A stretch of DNA of 64,000 bases from DATJLY01 sp963773665. GTDB lineage: Bacteria > Pseudomonadota > Alphaproteobacteria > ATCC43930 > CGMCC-115725. The position numbers were made by a program, and so were the translations under genes. The stretch is from positions 1,240,001 to 1,304,000 of the forward strand of contig CAVZBZ010000001.1 in the NCBI GenBank assembly GCA_963773665.1, in the 5' to 3' direction. This document shows, piece by piece, positions 26,009-34,576 of the stretch. Numbering within the stretch: the first letter of the stretch is position 1; each line of letters starts with the position of its first letter. Under the pieces are notes generated by a model, which made no database searches, was not told where the DNA came from, and saw only the letters and a program-made list of their open reading frames with translations.

Positions 26009-26644
26009 TCAGGCGGCGCGGCGCGCCGGTCGCTGCAGCTGGTAGCCGATGGCGATGTAGCCGAGCATCCGCACCACGGGATAAAGGTAATGATAGGCCG
26101 TGCCCGACATCATCTGGTTGCGGAACAGGCCGAACAGCAGCGTGTCGCCGCCGGCCCACAGCACGATGACCCCGAGCCACACTTTCCAGGCGCGGAACAG
26201 CGGCGAGGCGATCGCCATGACGAGCATGACGCTCGCCGCCGACGCCGCGCCCTTCAAAAACAGGATGAAATAGAAATTCTGCGAATTCGTCACCGCCGCG
26301 TCGGACAGATTGGCGAGCAGAATGCCGGTCAGGTAGTTCATGACGAAGGACGTGACGATCGGTGCGACCAGCAGGCAAAGCGCGGTGAGCCACGCGGCGC
26401 CCTGGCCCAAGCCGCCATAGCGCCACAGGCCGAAGGCGATGACGAGCGCCGCCGCCGCCGGGAAGAGCGGCGCCACGACGAAGGAGAAGCCGCCGAGGAT
26501 GTTGACCGGGAATGTGATGTTGTAGCCGTAGGTGGACGCCGCGATGATCGCCCCGTTGAGGATGAGTGCGAGAATCGGGATGACGACGATCGGCGCCCCG
26601 CCGCGTCCTGCGCCAATCGCTTGCGATCGTTGCTGCGTCGACAT
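26009..26644 (-). CDS. multi-pass membrane protein of unknown function
   Basis: 211 residues from ATG 26644, preceded by GAGGGGGAACGC. Six hydrophobic stretches are visible (around VVIPILALILNGAIIAAS, APLFPAAAALVIAFGLW, AAWLTALCLLVAPIVTSFV, FYFILFLKGAASAASVML, VWLGVIVLWAGGDTLLFG and VVRMLGYIAIGY). No recognised domain. It lies between the ferritin-like gene (70 bp upstream) and cofE (9 bp downstream), so it is probably transcribed with the F420 genes. A transport or membrane-anchoring role is only a guess. Confidence 0.7.
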   Translation of the reverse strand: MSTQQRSQAIGAGRGGAPIVVIPILALILNGAIIAASTYGYNITFPVNILGGFSFVVAPLFPAAAALVIAFGLWRYGGLGQGAAWLTALCLLVAPIVTSFVMNYLTGILLANLSDAAVTNSQNFYFILFLKGAASAASVMLVMAIASPLFRAWKVWLGVIVLWAGGDTLLFGLFRNQMMSGTAYHYLYPVVRMLGYIAIGYQLQRPARRAA

Positions 26645-26714
26645 GCGTTCCCCCTCGTGGTTCTGCTGGAGTATGTGCAACCGCCGCGCGCTTGTCGAGG
26701 CAGCGGCGCGTGGC

Positions 26715-27530
26715 TCACGCGAAGAGGCGGCGGCGCGCGATGCCGGATCCCACCTGCACCGCGAGCCGCGACACCGCGCCATGGAGCTCCATCGGCTTCA
26801 GCACCATCTTGACCGCCCGGTCGAAGCGGTAATAGCGCGCCGCCCACGGGCGCACATCGCGGCGGAAGGCCTCGAACTCGGCGGCGCTGTAGGGCACGTC
26901 CGGATGCGATTGCATCCGCACGTGCTTGAAGGCGATGGCGGCGTCTTCGGCATCGACCTCATTGATGCGGGCAAGGAGCGTGCGCAGCACGGCCCAGCGG
27001 CTCGGCCGCTCGCGCTCGGCATAAAGGCGGAAGTAGCGGTAGAAATGCTTGTAATGGTCGATCTCGTCGGCGCTGATCAACAATGCGAGCCGGCGCAGAA
27101 CGGGCTCGGGCGCGGCATCGGCGAGCATGCGATAAAAACTCGACGTGCCGGTCTCGACGACGCAGCGCGCCGCCATCTCGAGCGCGCGGCCGGGCGCGTA
27201 GAACTCGATCGCGCAGAGACGGCCATATTCCTCGGCGAAGCCCCGATAGGCGCGCTCCCAATCGAACTCCGGCCACACGGTCTCGACATAGCGGCGCAGC
27301 GCCACGCCGTGCTGCACCTCCTCGCCGAGCCAGCCGTGCTCCAGCCATTCGACGACTTCCGCCTCGCCGGCGCAGTATTCGACGAGGTTCCGCGTGTAGG
27401 CGTCCGACGTGATCTCGATGAAGGACGCGGCGGCGATGAGATGGAAGAACCGCTTGTCCGCCACGATCGCGGCGCGGTCGATCGCATCGAACGCGATGTC
27501 GTCGAGCGACCAGTGGGGCTGGCGCGTCAT
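26715..27530 (-). CDS. ferritin-like diiron-carboxylate protein
   Basis: 271 residues, mostly helical. Two ExxH motifs, EEVQHG (E71-H74) and DEIDHY (E156-H159), together with Glu39 and Glu126 on intervening helices, reproduce the E / ExxH / E / ExxH iron-ligand pattern of diiron oxidases such as acyl-ACP desaturases and RNR R2. Family members are oxygen-activating or iron-binding. Exact activity is unknown. The gene begins 4 bp after the LigB-like dioxygenase gene and precedes the membrane protein and cofEDC-fbiC, giving an unusual operon. ATG 27530. Confidence 0.7.
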   Translation of the reverse strand: MTRQPHWSLDDIAFDAIDRAAIVADKRFFHLIAAASFIEITSDAYTRNLVEYCAGEAEVVEWLEHGWLGEEVQHGVALRRYVETVWPEFDWERAYRGFAEEYGRLCAIEFYAPGRALEMAARCVVETGTSSFYRMLADAAPEPVLRRLALLISADEIDHYKHFYRYFRLYAERERPSRWAVLRTLLARINEVDAEDAAIAFKHVRMQSHPDVPYSAAEFEAFRRDVRPWAARYYRFDRAVKMVLKPMELHGAVSRLAVQVGSGIARRRLFA

Positions 27531-27534
27531 GGGC

Positions 27535-28602
27535 TCAGCCGGGCGCGAAGATCGCAGTCACCTTGGTCGCGTTGAAGATATAGGTCGGCAAGAAATCCGA
27601 CCATGCGACCTTGTGGCCAAGCTCGCTCATGGCGCCCATGAGGGCGAACCAGTTGAGCGTCTCCTGCCCGCCGCTGTCCTCGATCTGCGCCAGGGTGAAA
27701 TTGCGCCAATAGGCGAAGTCGCCTTCGAGCATCGCCTTGTAGAGGCGCGTGTCGGTCTCGATGTCCGGCACCATGCGCCAGGTCTTCTTGGTCAGGAACG
27801 AATGCGACCAGCTCGACGACGCCATGAGTGCCACGCGATAGGGGCTGTCGCGGCAGATGCGCGCGACCGCGGCACCCATCCGGAAGCAGCGCCGCGGGCT
27901 TGGGCTTGGCGGATCGGGCGGCGGCTTGTGGCCCAGATTGTCGGCGAATCCCCTATAGCCGATCACCTCGCGGCCATAGCAATTGATCGGCATCGGCACG
28001 ACGCGGTGCGGGAATCCCGCTCGGTCGTAGTCGAGATAGAGGATCGCGTTCAGGAAGGCGTGCGACAGGCTCTTGTGGTGCAGCGGCTCGTACGCATAGG
28101 CGATGTCGAACTCCTCCTCGAGGAGGCGCTCGGCCAGGTATTTCGCGGCCTCGCGGTGGCACTTGATGGTGATCTCGAAATCCGGCCCCTCGCCCCAGAC
28201 ATTGGGCTTTCCCTTCATCGCCGACGATTCGGCGGCCTGCGCCCAGGGACGCGCCACGACCTGCTCGTAGGCCAGGAGCGAAAAGGCGGGGATCACGTCC
28301 TCGCGGAAATTCTCGTACTGGTCGTCGCCCCACATCAGGATGAAGTCGGGCTTGAACGCATCGAGCCGCGCGCGCGCGCGGCGCAGCCCCACGAGCATTT
28401 CCTCGCGGTGCCGGGCGCCGGCCGATGCTCCGCCGTCATTGCCCCATTCGGCGCGCATCGCATCGGGCCATTTGCCCTGGTCCTTCGCCGCGGCCGGGAT
28501 GTCGGGATCGGCGAGGCGCTTCCTCAGCATGAAGGCCATGTTTTCCGCCGGCTGCGGGAAAAGCGGCGAGTGCGTTACGCCCAAACCCAGAATCTCACCC
28601 AT
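27535..28602 (-). CDS. class III extradiol ring-cleavage dioxygenase (LigB-like)
   Basis: 355 residues. GVTHSPLF at the N-terminus supplies the usual first histidine (H11); WGDDQYENF and EPLHHKSLSHAFLNAILY, and ASSSWSHSFLTKK further on, fit the LigB catalytic-subunit fold that binds non-haem Fe(II). These enzymes open catechol-type rings next to a hydroxyl pair. It is the first gene of the seven-gene block leading into F420 biosynthesis and is divergent from the MetE-like gene at 28713. Substrate unknown. Confidence 0.85.
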   Translation of the reverse strand: MGEILGLGVTHSPLFPQPAENMAFMLRKRLADPDIPAAAKDQGKWPDAMRAEWGNDGGASAGARHREEMLVGLRRARARLDAFKPDFILMWGDDQYENFREDVIPAFSLLAYEQVVARPWAQAAESSAMKGKPNVWGEGPDFEITIKCHREAAKYLAERLLEEEFDIAYAYEPLHHKSLSHAFLNAILYLDYDRAGFPHRVVPMPINCYGREVIGYRGFADNLGHKPPPDPPSPSPRRCFRMGAAVARICRDSPYRVALMASSSWSHSFLTKKTWRMVPDIETDTRLYKAMLEGDFAYWRNFTLAQIEDSGGQETLNWFALMGAMSELGHKVAWSDFLPTYIFNATKVTAIFAPG

Positions 28603-28712
28603 CGCGAACCTCCGAGGAGACGCGGCCGCATTTTACCAAGCCCGCCCGCTCCCGTCATAGTGGCGTTCGGCAGACAGTTGCACCAGGCGGATCGGCGGCA
28701 AATAATCGCCAC

Positions 28713-29840
28713 ATGCCGAACATCCCGCCCTTCCCAACGTTCCGTGCCGAGCATATCGGCAGCCTGCTGCGCCCGCCCGAGCTGCTGGAGGCGCGAGATT
28801 CGTTCGAGAAGGGGCGAAGCGACGCGGCGCAGCTCCGCGCGGCCGAGGACAGGGCGATCCGCGACGTCGTGCGGCGGCAGGAGGCGCTCGGCCTTCGGGT
28901 CGTGACGGACGGCGAGTTCCGGCGCGACACCTATTCCGACAGCTTCACCACCTCGGGCCTCACGGGCATCGCCGTTTCCGTGACGGAGGCGGAAGGCTGG
29001 CGCGCGTCCGGCGCGCACGGCAACCGCATGGCGCGCCGCATCCCCAAGGTGGTCGAGCGCATCGTCTGGAAGGGCGGCGAGAATGCGCGCGACTTCGCCT
29101 TCCTCAAATCGATGGCAAACGCCACGCCCAAGATCACGCTGCCGGGGCCCGCCTATATCCATTACCGCACCGGGCGCGAGCATATCAGCCGGGAGGTCTA
29201 TCCCGATCTCGATGCGTTCTGGGCCGATCTCGTGGCGGCTTATCACGCCGAGCTCGCTGCGCTTGCCAAGGCCGGCTGCGCTTACGTCCAGCTCGACGAG
29301 ACTTCGCTCGTGAAGCTCGGCGACCCTCGGGCGCAGGAACTGCTCAAGGCGCGCGGCGACGATTGGCGCCAACTCCTGCCGCGCTATGTCGAAGCGATCA
29401 ACGCGGTCGTGGCCGGAGCGCCCCAAGGCATGCGCATCGCGATCCATGTCTGCCGCAGCCAGGACCCGAGCTGGCAGGCGAGCGCCAGCTACGAGCCGAT
29501 CGCGGATGCGATGTTCAACGGCATCGCCATCGGGGCATATTTCCTCGAATGGGACACGCCGCGCGCCGGCTCGTTCGAGCCGCTGCGCCATCTGCCGGCG
29601 GGCAAACGCGTGGTGCTGGGCCTCGTCTCCTCGCGCGCTCCGGCGCTTGAGGATGGCGACATGCTGAAGCGCCGCATCGACGAAGCGGCGCGCTTTGCGC
29701 CGTTGGCGCAGCTCGGGCTTTCGCCTCATTGCGGCTTCTCGACCAGCGCGCGCGACGCCGACCCCGCGCTCTACGAGCTGCAATGGCAGAAGCTCGCGCG
29801 CGTCGTCGAGGTCGCCCGCGCCGTGTGGGGGGAAGCATGA
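28713..29840 (+). CDS. MetE-like cobalamin-independent methionine synthase family protein
   Basis: 375 residues, corresponding to the C-terminal (catalytic) half of MetE only. Starts with HIGSLLRPPELL and VTDGEFRRDTY. Zinc ligands appear as H245 and C247 in AIHVCRSQD and C340 in LSPHCGFST, with Glu280 in the FLEWD segment. The short form is found in many organisms as a methyltransferase of unknown specificity (COG0620). It overlaps the following amidohydrolase by four bases (ATGA). A second member of the family is at 32470-33651. Confidence 0.85.
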   Translation: MPNIPPFPTFRAEHIGSLLRPPELLEARDSFEKGRSDAAQLRAAEDRAIRDVVRRQEALGLRVVTDGEFRRDTYSDSFTTSGLTGIAVSVTEAEGWRASGAHGNRMARRIPKVVERIVWKGGENARDFAFLKSMANATPKITLPGPAYIHYRTGREHISREVYPDLDAFWADLVAAYHAELAALAKAGCAYVQLDETSLVKLGDPRAQELLKARGDDWRQLLPRYVEAINAVVAGAPQGMRIAIHVCRSQDPSWQASASYEPIADAMFNGIAIGAYFLEWDTPRAGSFEPLRHLPAGKRVVLGLVSSRAPALEDGDMLKRRIDEAARFAPLAQLGLSPHCGFSTSARDADPALYELQWQKLARVVEVARAVWGEA

Positions 29841-30703
29841 ACCGCGCCAAATCGCCGCCCATCGACCGCAACTACCGGAAGCCCAAGCTCAAGCTCCCGC
29901 CCGGCGCGTGCGACACGCATTTCCATTTCATCGGGCCGCAGGAGCAGTTTCCGCTGAAGCCCGACCATGTGTTCAGCCAGCTCGCATTCGAGGACACGAC
30001 AGCCGACGACTGGCTCGTCATGCAGGATGCCATGGGCCTCACCCGCGGCGTGCTCGTCAATTCGATGATGTACGGCCACACTTACGAGATCGTGCTGAAC
30101 GGGCTCGGCCGTTTTCCCGAGCGGCTGCGCGCCATCGTCTCGCCGTGGTCCCACATCACCGATCGCGAGCTCGAGCTTCTGACCGGGGCGGGCGTCGTCG
30201 GCGCGCGGTTTGCGCACCGGCTCGACCCCGTCCTCGACGAGCGCCTCGTCGCGCGCGTCAACGAGCATGGCTGGTCCGCGAGCTACCTGGGCAACATTCC
30301 GGAATGGCGGCCCAAAATCCTGGCCTCGCCCGGGCGCTTCATCATCGAGCACGCGGGCCATCCGCCGACGGCAAAAGGCCTCGACAGCCCAGAATTCAAG
30401 TTCGTGCTCGCCTGTCTCGACACCGGGCGCTGCTGGGTCAAGATCAACCCGCGCTTTTCGCACGAGAACGATTTCCCGTTCGCCGATACGAAGCCTTTCG
30501 TGCAAAAACTCGTGGCGCACGCGCCCGAGCGCATCGTGTGGTGCAGCGACTGGCCGCACCCGCAATATTTCAAGCCGATGCCGAACGACGCCGACCTCGT
30601 CGACATCATGCTGGACTGGGTTCCGGACGAAGCGGTGCGCAACCGCATCTTCGCCGACAACGCCGCCGAGGCATTCCGCTTTCCGCCGCCGGGGCGTTAC
30701 TAG
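29837..30703 (+). CDS. amidohydrolase family 2 (2-pyrone-4,6-dicarboxylate lactonase-like)
   Basis: 288 residues. DTHFHF (H28, H30) metal site on strand 1, GRFIIEHAGHPP around the next His ligand, and CSDWPHPQYF with the final Asp fit the amidohydrolase-2 fold of LigI-type lactonases and decarboxylases. Translationally coupled to the MetE-like gene upstream. Ring-cleavage and lactonase functions near the LigB-like gene hint at an aromatic pathway (inference). The TAG stop shares CTAG (30700-30703) with the convergent MDR gene. Confidence 0.83.
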   Translation: MNRAKSPPIDRNYRKPKLKLPPGACDTHFHFIGPQEQFPLKPDHVFSQLAFEDTTADDWLVMQDAMGLTRGVLVNSMMYGHTYEIVLNGLGRFPERLRAIVSPWSHITDRELELLTGAGVVGARFAHRLDPVLDERLVARVNEHGWSASYLGNIPEWRPKILASPGRFIIEHAGHPPTAKGLDSPEFKFVLACLDTGRCWVKINPRFSHENDFPFADTKPFVQKLVAHAPERIVWCSDWPHPQYFKPMPNDADLVDIMLDWVPDEAVRNRIFADNAAEAFRFPPPGRY

Positions 30704-31746
30704 GCCGCCGAATCGGGCGAGACGCGGACGATGGGCTTGCCGAAATTGTCGGCGCGCAGCATGCGCTGGAACGCGCGGGGCGCGTTCTCGAGCCCGTCCG
30801 CGATGTCCTCGCGGTAGCGGATTTTTCCCGACGCGAGCCACTCGCCCATGTCGCGGGAAAAATCCTGCATCTCGTTGATGAAGTCCGAGACGACGAAGCC
30901 CCTGAGCGTAAGCCGGTGGCCAAGGATCGCCAGCATCAGGTCGGGCATGCGGTCGGGGCCGACGCGGCGCTCGACGGCGTTGTATTCGGCGACGTTGCCG
31001 CACACCGGCACGCGCGCGAAATTGTTGAGGAGCGGCAGCACCGCCTCGAACACGGCGCCGCCGACATTCTCGTAATAGATGTCGATGCCCTTTGGGCAGG
31101 CCGATTTGAGCGCGCCGCCAAGGTCGCCCGCCTTGTAATCGACCGCCGCATCGAAGCCGAGCGTGCCCGTGACATAGCCGCATTTCTGGGCGCCGCCGGC
31201 AATGCCGACGACGCGGCAGCCCTTCATGCGGGCGATCTGGCCGACGATCGAGCCGACTGCGCCGGCCGCGCCCGAGACGACGACGCTCTCGCCCTCCTTG
31301 GGCTTGGCGATTTCAAGGAGGCCCTTGTAGGCGGTGAGGCCGGGCGAGCCCATGATCCAGATCTGCGCCGACAGCGGCCCGCGCTTCGGATCGAGCTTTT
31401 GCAGTGGCCGGCCGAACATCCCCTTGCCGTTCGAGAGCGCATAGGTCGTCCAGCCCGTGAGTGCTGCGACGAAATCGCCGGGGCGGTAATCGGGCAGGTT
31501 CGATGCGACGACGACGCTCGCCGTGGCGCCGCCCAACGGCTTGCCGATCTCGAACGGCGGCAGGTGCGAGGTCTCGTTCATCCTGAGCCGCATGTAAGGA
31601 TCGAGCGAGAGATAGATCGTGCGCAGCAGCATCTCGCCCGGCCCCGCCTCGGGCATCGCCGCTTCGACGAGCCGGAAATCGCTGTCCTTGGGCGCGCCCT
31701 TGGGCCGCGCCGCGAGCACGATTTGCGGATTCCGGTCTGCGGTCAT
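30700..31746 (-). CDS. NADP-dependent MDR oxidoreductase (alkenal/one reductase, CurA-like)
   Basis: 348 residues. LSLDPYMRLRMNE is the zinc-free leukotriene B4 dehydrogenase/CurA signature; SGAAGAVGSIVGQIAR is the nucleotide-binding loop; ENVGGAVFEAVLPLL follows as in double-bond reductases. It reduces activated C=C bonds in enones or enals with NADPH. Start ATG 31746. Cytoplasmic. No operon partner; the PIN toxin gene ends 22 bp upstream. Confidence 0.9.
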   Translation of the reverse strand: MTADRNPQIVLAARPKGAPKDSDFRLVEAAMPEAGPGEMLLRTIYLSLDPYMRLRMNETSHLPPFEIGKPLGGATASVVVASNLPDYRPGDFVAALTGWTTYALSNGKGMFGRPLQKLDPKRGPLSAQIWIMGSPGLTAYKGLLEIAKPKEGESVVVSGAAGAVGSIVGQIARMKGCRVVGIAGGAQKCGYVTGTLGFDAAVDYKAGDLGGALKSACPKGIDIYYENVGGAVFEAVLPLLNNFARVPVCGNVAEYNAVERRVGPDRMPDLMLAILGHRLTLRGFVVSDFINEMQDFSRDMGEWLASGKIRYREDIADGLENAPRAFQRMLRADNFGKPIVRVSPDSAA

Positions 31747-31768
31747 GTATCCCCCTTCGATCGATGGG

Positions 31769-32164
31769 TTACGGCCCGGCCCGGCCAAGGTCGGTCTGCG
31801 AAAAATCGGCCCCCTTGAATAGCACCGGCTCGCCCAAAAGCTTCGCCAGCGCATAAGTAAAGCAGTCGCCGAAATTCAGACCCGCGGCGTGCCCGCTGCC
31901 TTTGCCGTACCGCTCGAACGCTGCGAAGGCGAGCGCGGCCTGCTCGCGCGTGAAGGGGAACACTTCCGCCGCGATATCGGTAAGCAGGCGGTCGAGCTTT
32001 TCCTGCGCCGCAGGGCCCGACCGGCGAAACATAACGATTGAGGTCTCGAGATATGTTGCGGCGCTAACCGCGCGTCTCTGCGCCGCCGCGATCACGCGGA
32101 CAAAATCACCGGTTTCCGGCTCACCGAGCAGCAACGCCATGAGCGCCGAGGTGTCGAGCACCAT
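31769..32164 (-). CDS. vapC: PIN-domain ribonuclease toxin, VapC family
   Basis: 131 residues. VLDTSALMALL supplies the first Asp (D4), ATYLETSIV the Glu (E40), LNFGDCFTYALA the third acidic residue (D100) and LLFKGADFSQTD-like VLFKGADFSQTD the fourth (D120), which is the standard four-acid PIN active site. Toxins of this family cleave RNA. Its ATG overlaps the antitoxin stop by one base. Confidence 0.92.
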   Translation of the reverse strand: MVLDTSALMALLLGEPETGDFVRVIAAAQRRAVSAATYLETSIVMFRRSGPAAQEKLDRLLTDIAAEVFPFTREQAALAFAAFERYGKGSGHAAGLNFGDCFTYALAKLLGEPVLFKGADFSQTDLGRAGP

Positions 32165-32418
32165 CAGTCGAAATGGCCGCGCTCATTATAGCCGATGATC
32201 TCGTCGGCGCTGCGCGCGTCGAGAATTGGCAATCGAGCCACTTCGGCCTGAATGGCCCGCACACGCGCGAGAAGCGTTTTGGAGTCAAGCGGGCGCTCGC
32301 TTGCGTCGCCATCGAGCAGAACGATCTCCGCCTCGTGCTCTCCGGCCGGAATTCCAGCGGCTTTGCCGCTCAGCGTGCCGTCCGTTTGAACCCGTATGCG
32401 CGTCTTGATTCGCGTCAT
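32164..32418 (-). CDS. VapB-type antitoxin
   Basis: 84 residues from ATG 32418 (MTRIKTRIRV); an upstream ATG at 32436 would add six residues. N-terminal beta-strand region resembles AbrB or bacterial antitoxin swapped-hairpin DNA-binding domains (KTRIRVQTDGTLSGKAAG), and the C-terminus is acidic and likely wraps the toxin. Position immediately upstream of, and overlapping, the PIN gene is typical. Antitoxin complexes usually repress their own promoter. Confidence 0.78.
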   Translation of the reverse strand: MTRIKTRIRVQTDGTLSGKAAGIPAGEHEAEIVLLDGDASERPLDSKTLLARVRAIQAEVARLPILDARSADEIIGYNERGHFD

Positions 32419-32469
32419 GAGCGCAGATTGTTCCACACCGCGCCGCAGGTGTCCACGGGCGCCGCGCGC

Positions 32470-33651
32470 TCAGCGCCGCTCGTAGAGCGAGAAACGCTCG
32501 TCGGCGGCCAAGACGGGCGCTTCCTTGGCGCCCAGTTCGCGGCGCACGATGTTGGTGCCCTCGACCAGCGCCACCATTTTGAAGAAGGCGTGGCGGCGGC
32601 TCATCCCTTCGCGGCCCATGCCGCAATCGGAGGCGATGACCAGGCGCTCGGCCGGGATGTGTTCCAGCGAGCGGCGGATGAGCGAGGCGACATCGTCCGG
32701 TGTCTCGACCTGGAGCGTGTGGTGGTCGATGACGCCGATCGCGACCTTCTTGCCGGTGATGCGCTTGCCGATGGCGGCAAGGTCCATGCCGCCCGAGGCG
32801 CAGGTCTCGAAGGTGATGACGTCGCAATCGATGCGGTTCAAGGCTTCGAGCGCCGGCTCGTAGCTTTGCGGCCGCGCGAACATGCGCTGCTGCGCCGGAT
32901 TGCCCCAGCAGGTGTGGCACCACACCTCGGTCTTCTGGCGCAGGCCGCGCACGGTCGCGTTGAACACATCGACGAAGAAGTCGGGCGTAAGCTCGGCATC
33001 GACGCCGCCGCGCGGGCCGATCAGATGGACCTGCGGCTCCTCCATCTGAATGACCGGGCAGCCTGCATCGGCCAGGTCCGCGAGCTCCTCGTGCAGCGCC
33101 TCGGCGACCGCCATGATACGCTCGCGCCGGCTCTTGTAGTGCGTGTCGCGCAGGGTCAGCGCGATGAGCTCGGCGGTGATGGTGCCGAACTTGACGGGCT
33201 TGGTGGTGAGACGCTGCGCCGTAAGGTAAAGCGGCGTGTATTGCAGATCGCCGCGCGAGACCGGCGCGACGATGGTCGGGTTGACGCGCGCCTCCATGCC
33301 TTCGTTCAGGATATGGCCGCGCGGGAACGGAATTCGGCCGAACACCACCGGCCGCCCGTAGGCCTTGTCGAGCGTGACGCCGCCCAATCGCGTCAGCGCA
33401 TAGGAAAACCAGCTATAGCCCGCGACCTCGGTATCGAAGCGGGCGTCGCCGTCGGTGACGATGTCGAGCCCGGCAAGCTCCTGGTCGCGCAGGAAGCACG
33501 AGACGGCATCGGTATATTGCTCGCGGAAGCGCGCGTTGATCATCGCCTCGACGAAGCTGCGCCCGGCCAGGTTCTCGGTGTACCAGTGCGGGCGCGGCAG
33601 CGAGCCGATGATGGTGGTTGGCAGGACGATCCCATCCGTCGCGCGATACAT
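32470..33651 (-). CDS. MetE-like cobalamin-independent methionine synthase family protein (second copy)
   Basis: 393 residues, ATG 33651 preceded by GGAGG. IIGSLPRPHWY and VTDGDARFDTEV near the N-terminus and zinc ligands His246 and Cys248 in VWCHTCWG, Glu282 in TFETCASGG and Cys343 in ASDCGMG are all present. Like the protein at 28713 it lacks the N-terminal MetE domain. The two differ markedly in sequence, so they are not recent duplicates. Methyl acceptor and donor unknown. Divergent from an ABC permease. Confidence 0.87.
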   Translation of the reverse strand: MYRATDGIVLPTTIIGSLPRPHWYTENLAGRSFVEAMINARFREQYTDAVSCFLRDQELAGLDIVTDGDARFDTEVAGYSWFSYALTRLGGVTLDKAYGRPVVFGRIPFPRGHILNEGMEARVNPTIVAPVSRGDLQYTPLYLTAQRLTTKPVKFGTITAELIALTLRDTHYKSRRERIMAVAEALHEELADLADAGCPVIQMEEPQVHLIGPRGGVDAELTPDFFVDVFNATVRGLRQKTEVWCHTCWGNPAQQRMFARPQSYEPALEALNRIDCDVITFETCASGGMDLAAIGKRITGKKVAIGVIDHHTLQVETPDDVASLIRRSLEHIPAERLVIASDCGMGREGMSRRHAFFKMVALVEGTNIVRRELGAKEAPVLAADERFSLYERR

Positions 33652-33721
33652 CGATGCCTCCGTCTTGGCCTGGCGCGGAGCCTAGGCGAAATCCGCGGAA
33701 ACATGCTAGTACCCGCTCTCC

Positions 33722-34576
33722 ATGACGCTGCAGGCACCCCCACACCAGCCGTCCCTCGTCAATGGCGCGGAAGAAGCCGTTGCGGCATCGCCGCCCTTCA
33801 CGCTTCGCACGCTGTTGCGGCGGCGGCGCACGCCGTTGACGCGCGCGCTTGCGGCGATCGTGTTTTTCGGCGTGTGGGAGCTGGCCGTCCGCGCCGGCTG
33901 GGTCGAGCCGCTCTTTCTGTCGAGCCCGAGCGCGGTCGCGGTGCGGCTCGTCGAAGTGTTCGCCGACGGCTCGATCTTTCCGCATCTTCTGGCGAGCGGC
34001 ACGACCGCGTTCTGGGGCTTTTTCCTGTCGTGCGCCGTCGGCGTGCCATTGGGCGTGCTGATGGGGCGCTCGCGCGTCGTGCGCGACACGCTCGAGCCGT
34101 TCGTCATGGCGCAGGCCTCGGTGCCGACCGTGGCGCTTTTGCCGCTCTTCATCATCTGGCTCGGCATCGGCACCGAAGCGCGCGTGGCGTTGGTGTTCGT
34201 CGGCGCCGTTTTCGTCATCGTCGTCAGCACCGAGACAGGCGTCGAGAACATCGACCGGCGCCTCATCGAGACCGCGCGCTCCTTCACCGCCACCGAATGG
34301 GCGATCCTCACGAAGATCGTGCTTCCGGCGGCGCTGCCCTACATCATCGCCGGCATGCGGCTTGCGATCGCGCGCGTGCTCATCATGGTCGTGGTCGCCG
34401 AGCTTTACGCCTCGACGGCGGGCGTCGGCTATCTCATCTTCCAGGCGGGTGCCAGCTACGACACTTCGATGATCTTCGTCGGCGTCGTCATTTTGGCGGC
34501 GGCGGGCGTCATGCTGAACGCGTTCTTGCGCGCGCTCGAGCGGCGCGTCGCACCTTGGACCGGGGCGGCGGGATGA
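33722..34576 (+). CDS. ABC transporter permease (NitT/TauT type)
   Basis: 284 residues with about six helices: FFGVWELAVRAGW, FLSCAVGVPLGVLMGR, ASVPTVALLPLFIIWLGIGTE, and the cytoplasmic coupling EAA-like loop ETARSFTATEWAILTKIVLPAALPYIIAG. Matches SsuC/TauC-type permeases. ATG 33722. The TGA stop overlaps the start of the ATPase gene (ATGA, 34573-34576). Confidence 0.92.
   Translation: MTLQAPPHQPSLVNGAEEAVAASPPFTLRTLLRRRRTPLTRALAAIVFFGVWELAVRAGWVEPLFLSSPSAVAVRLVEVFADGSIFPHLLASGTTAFWGFFLSCAVGVPLGVLMGRSRVVRDTLEPFVMAQASVPTVALLPLFIIWLGIGTEARVALVFVGAVFVIVVSTETGVENIDRRLIETARSFTATEWAILTKIVLPAALPYIIAGMRLAIARVLIMVVVAELYASTAGVGYLIFQAGASYDTSMIFVGVVILAAAGVMLNAFLRALERRVAPWTGAAG

Noticed and set aside
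31769..32418. Treating the VapBC pair as part of a defence island
   Set aside because: No other defence, restriction or recombinase genes lie nearby; the flanking genes are metabolic.
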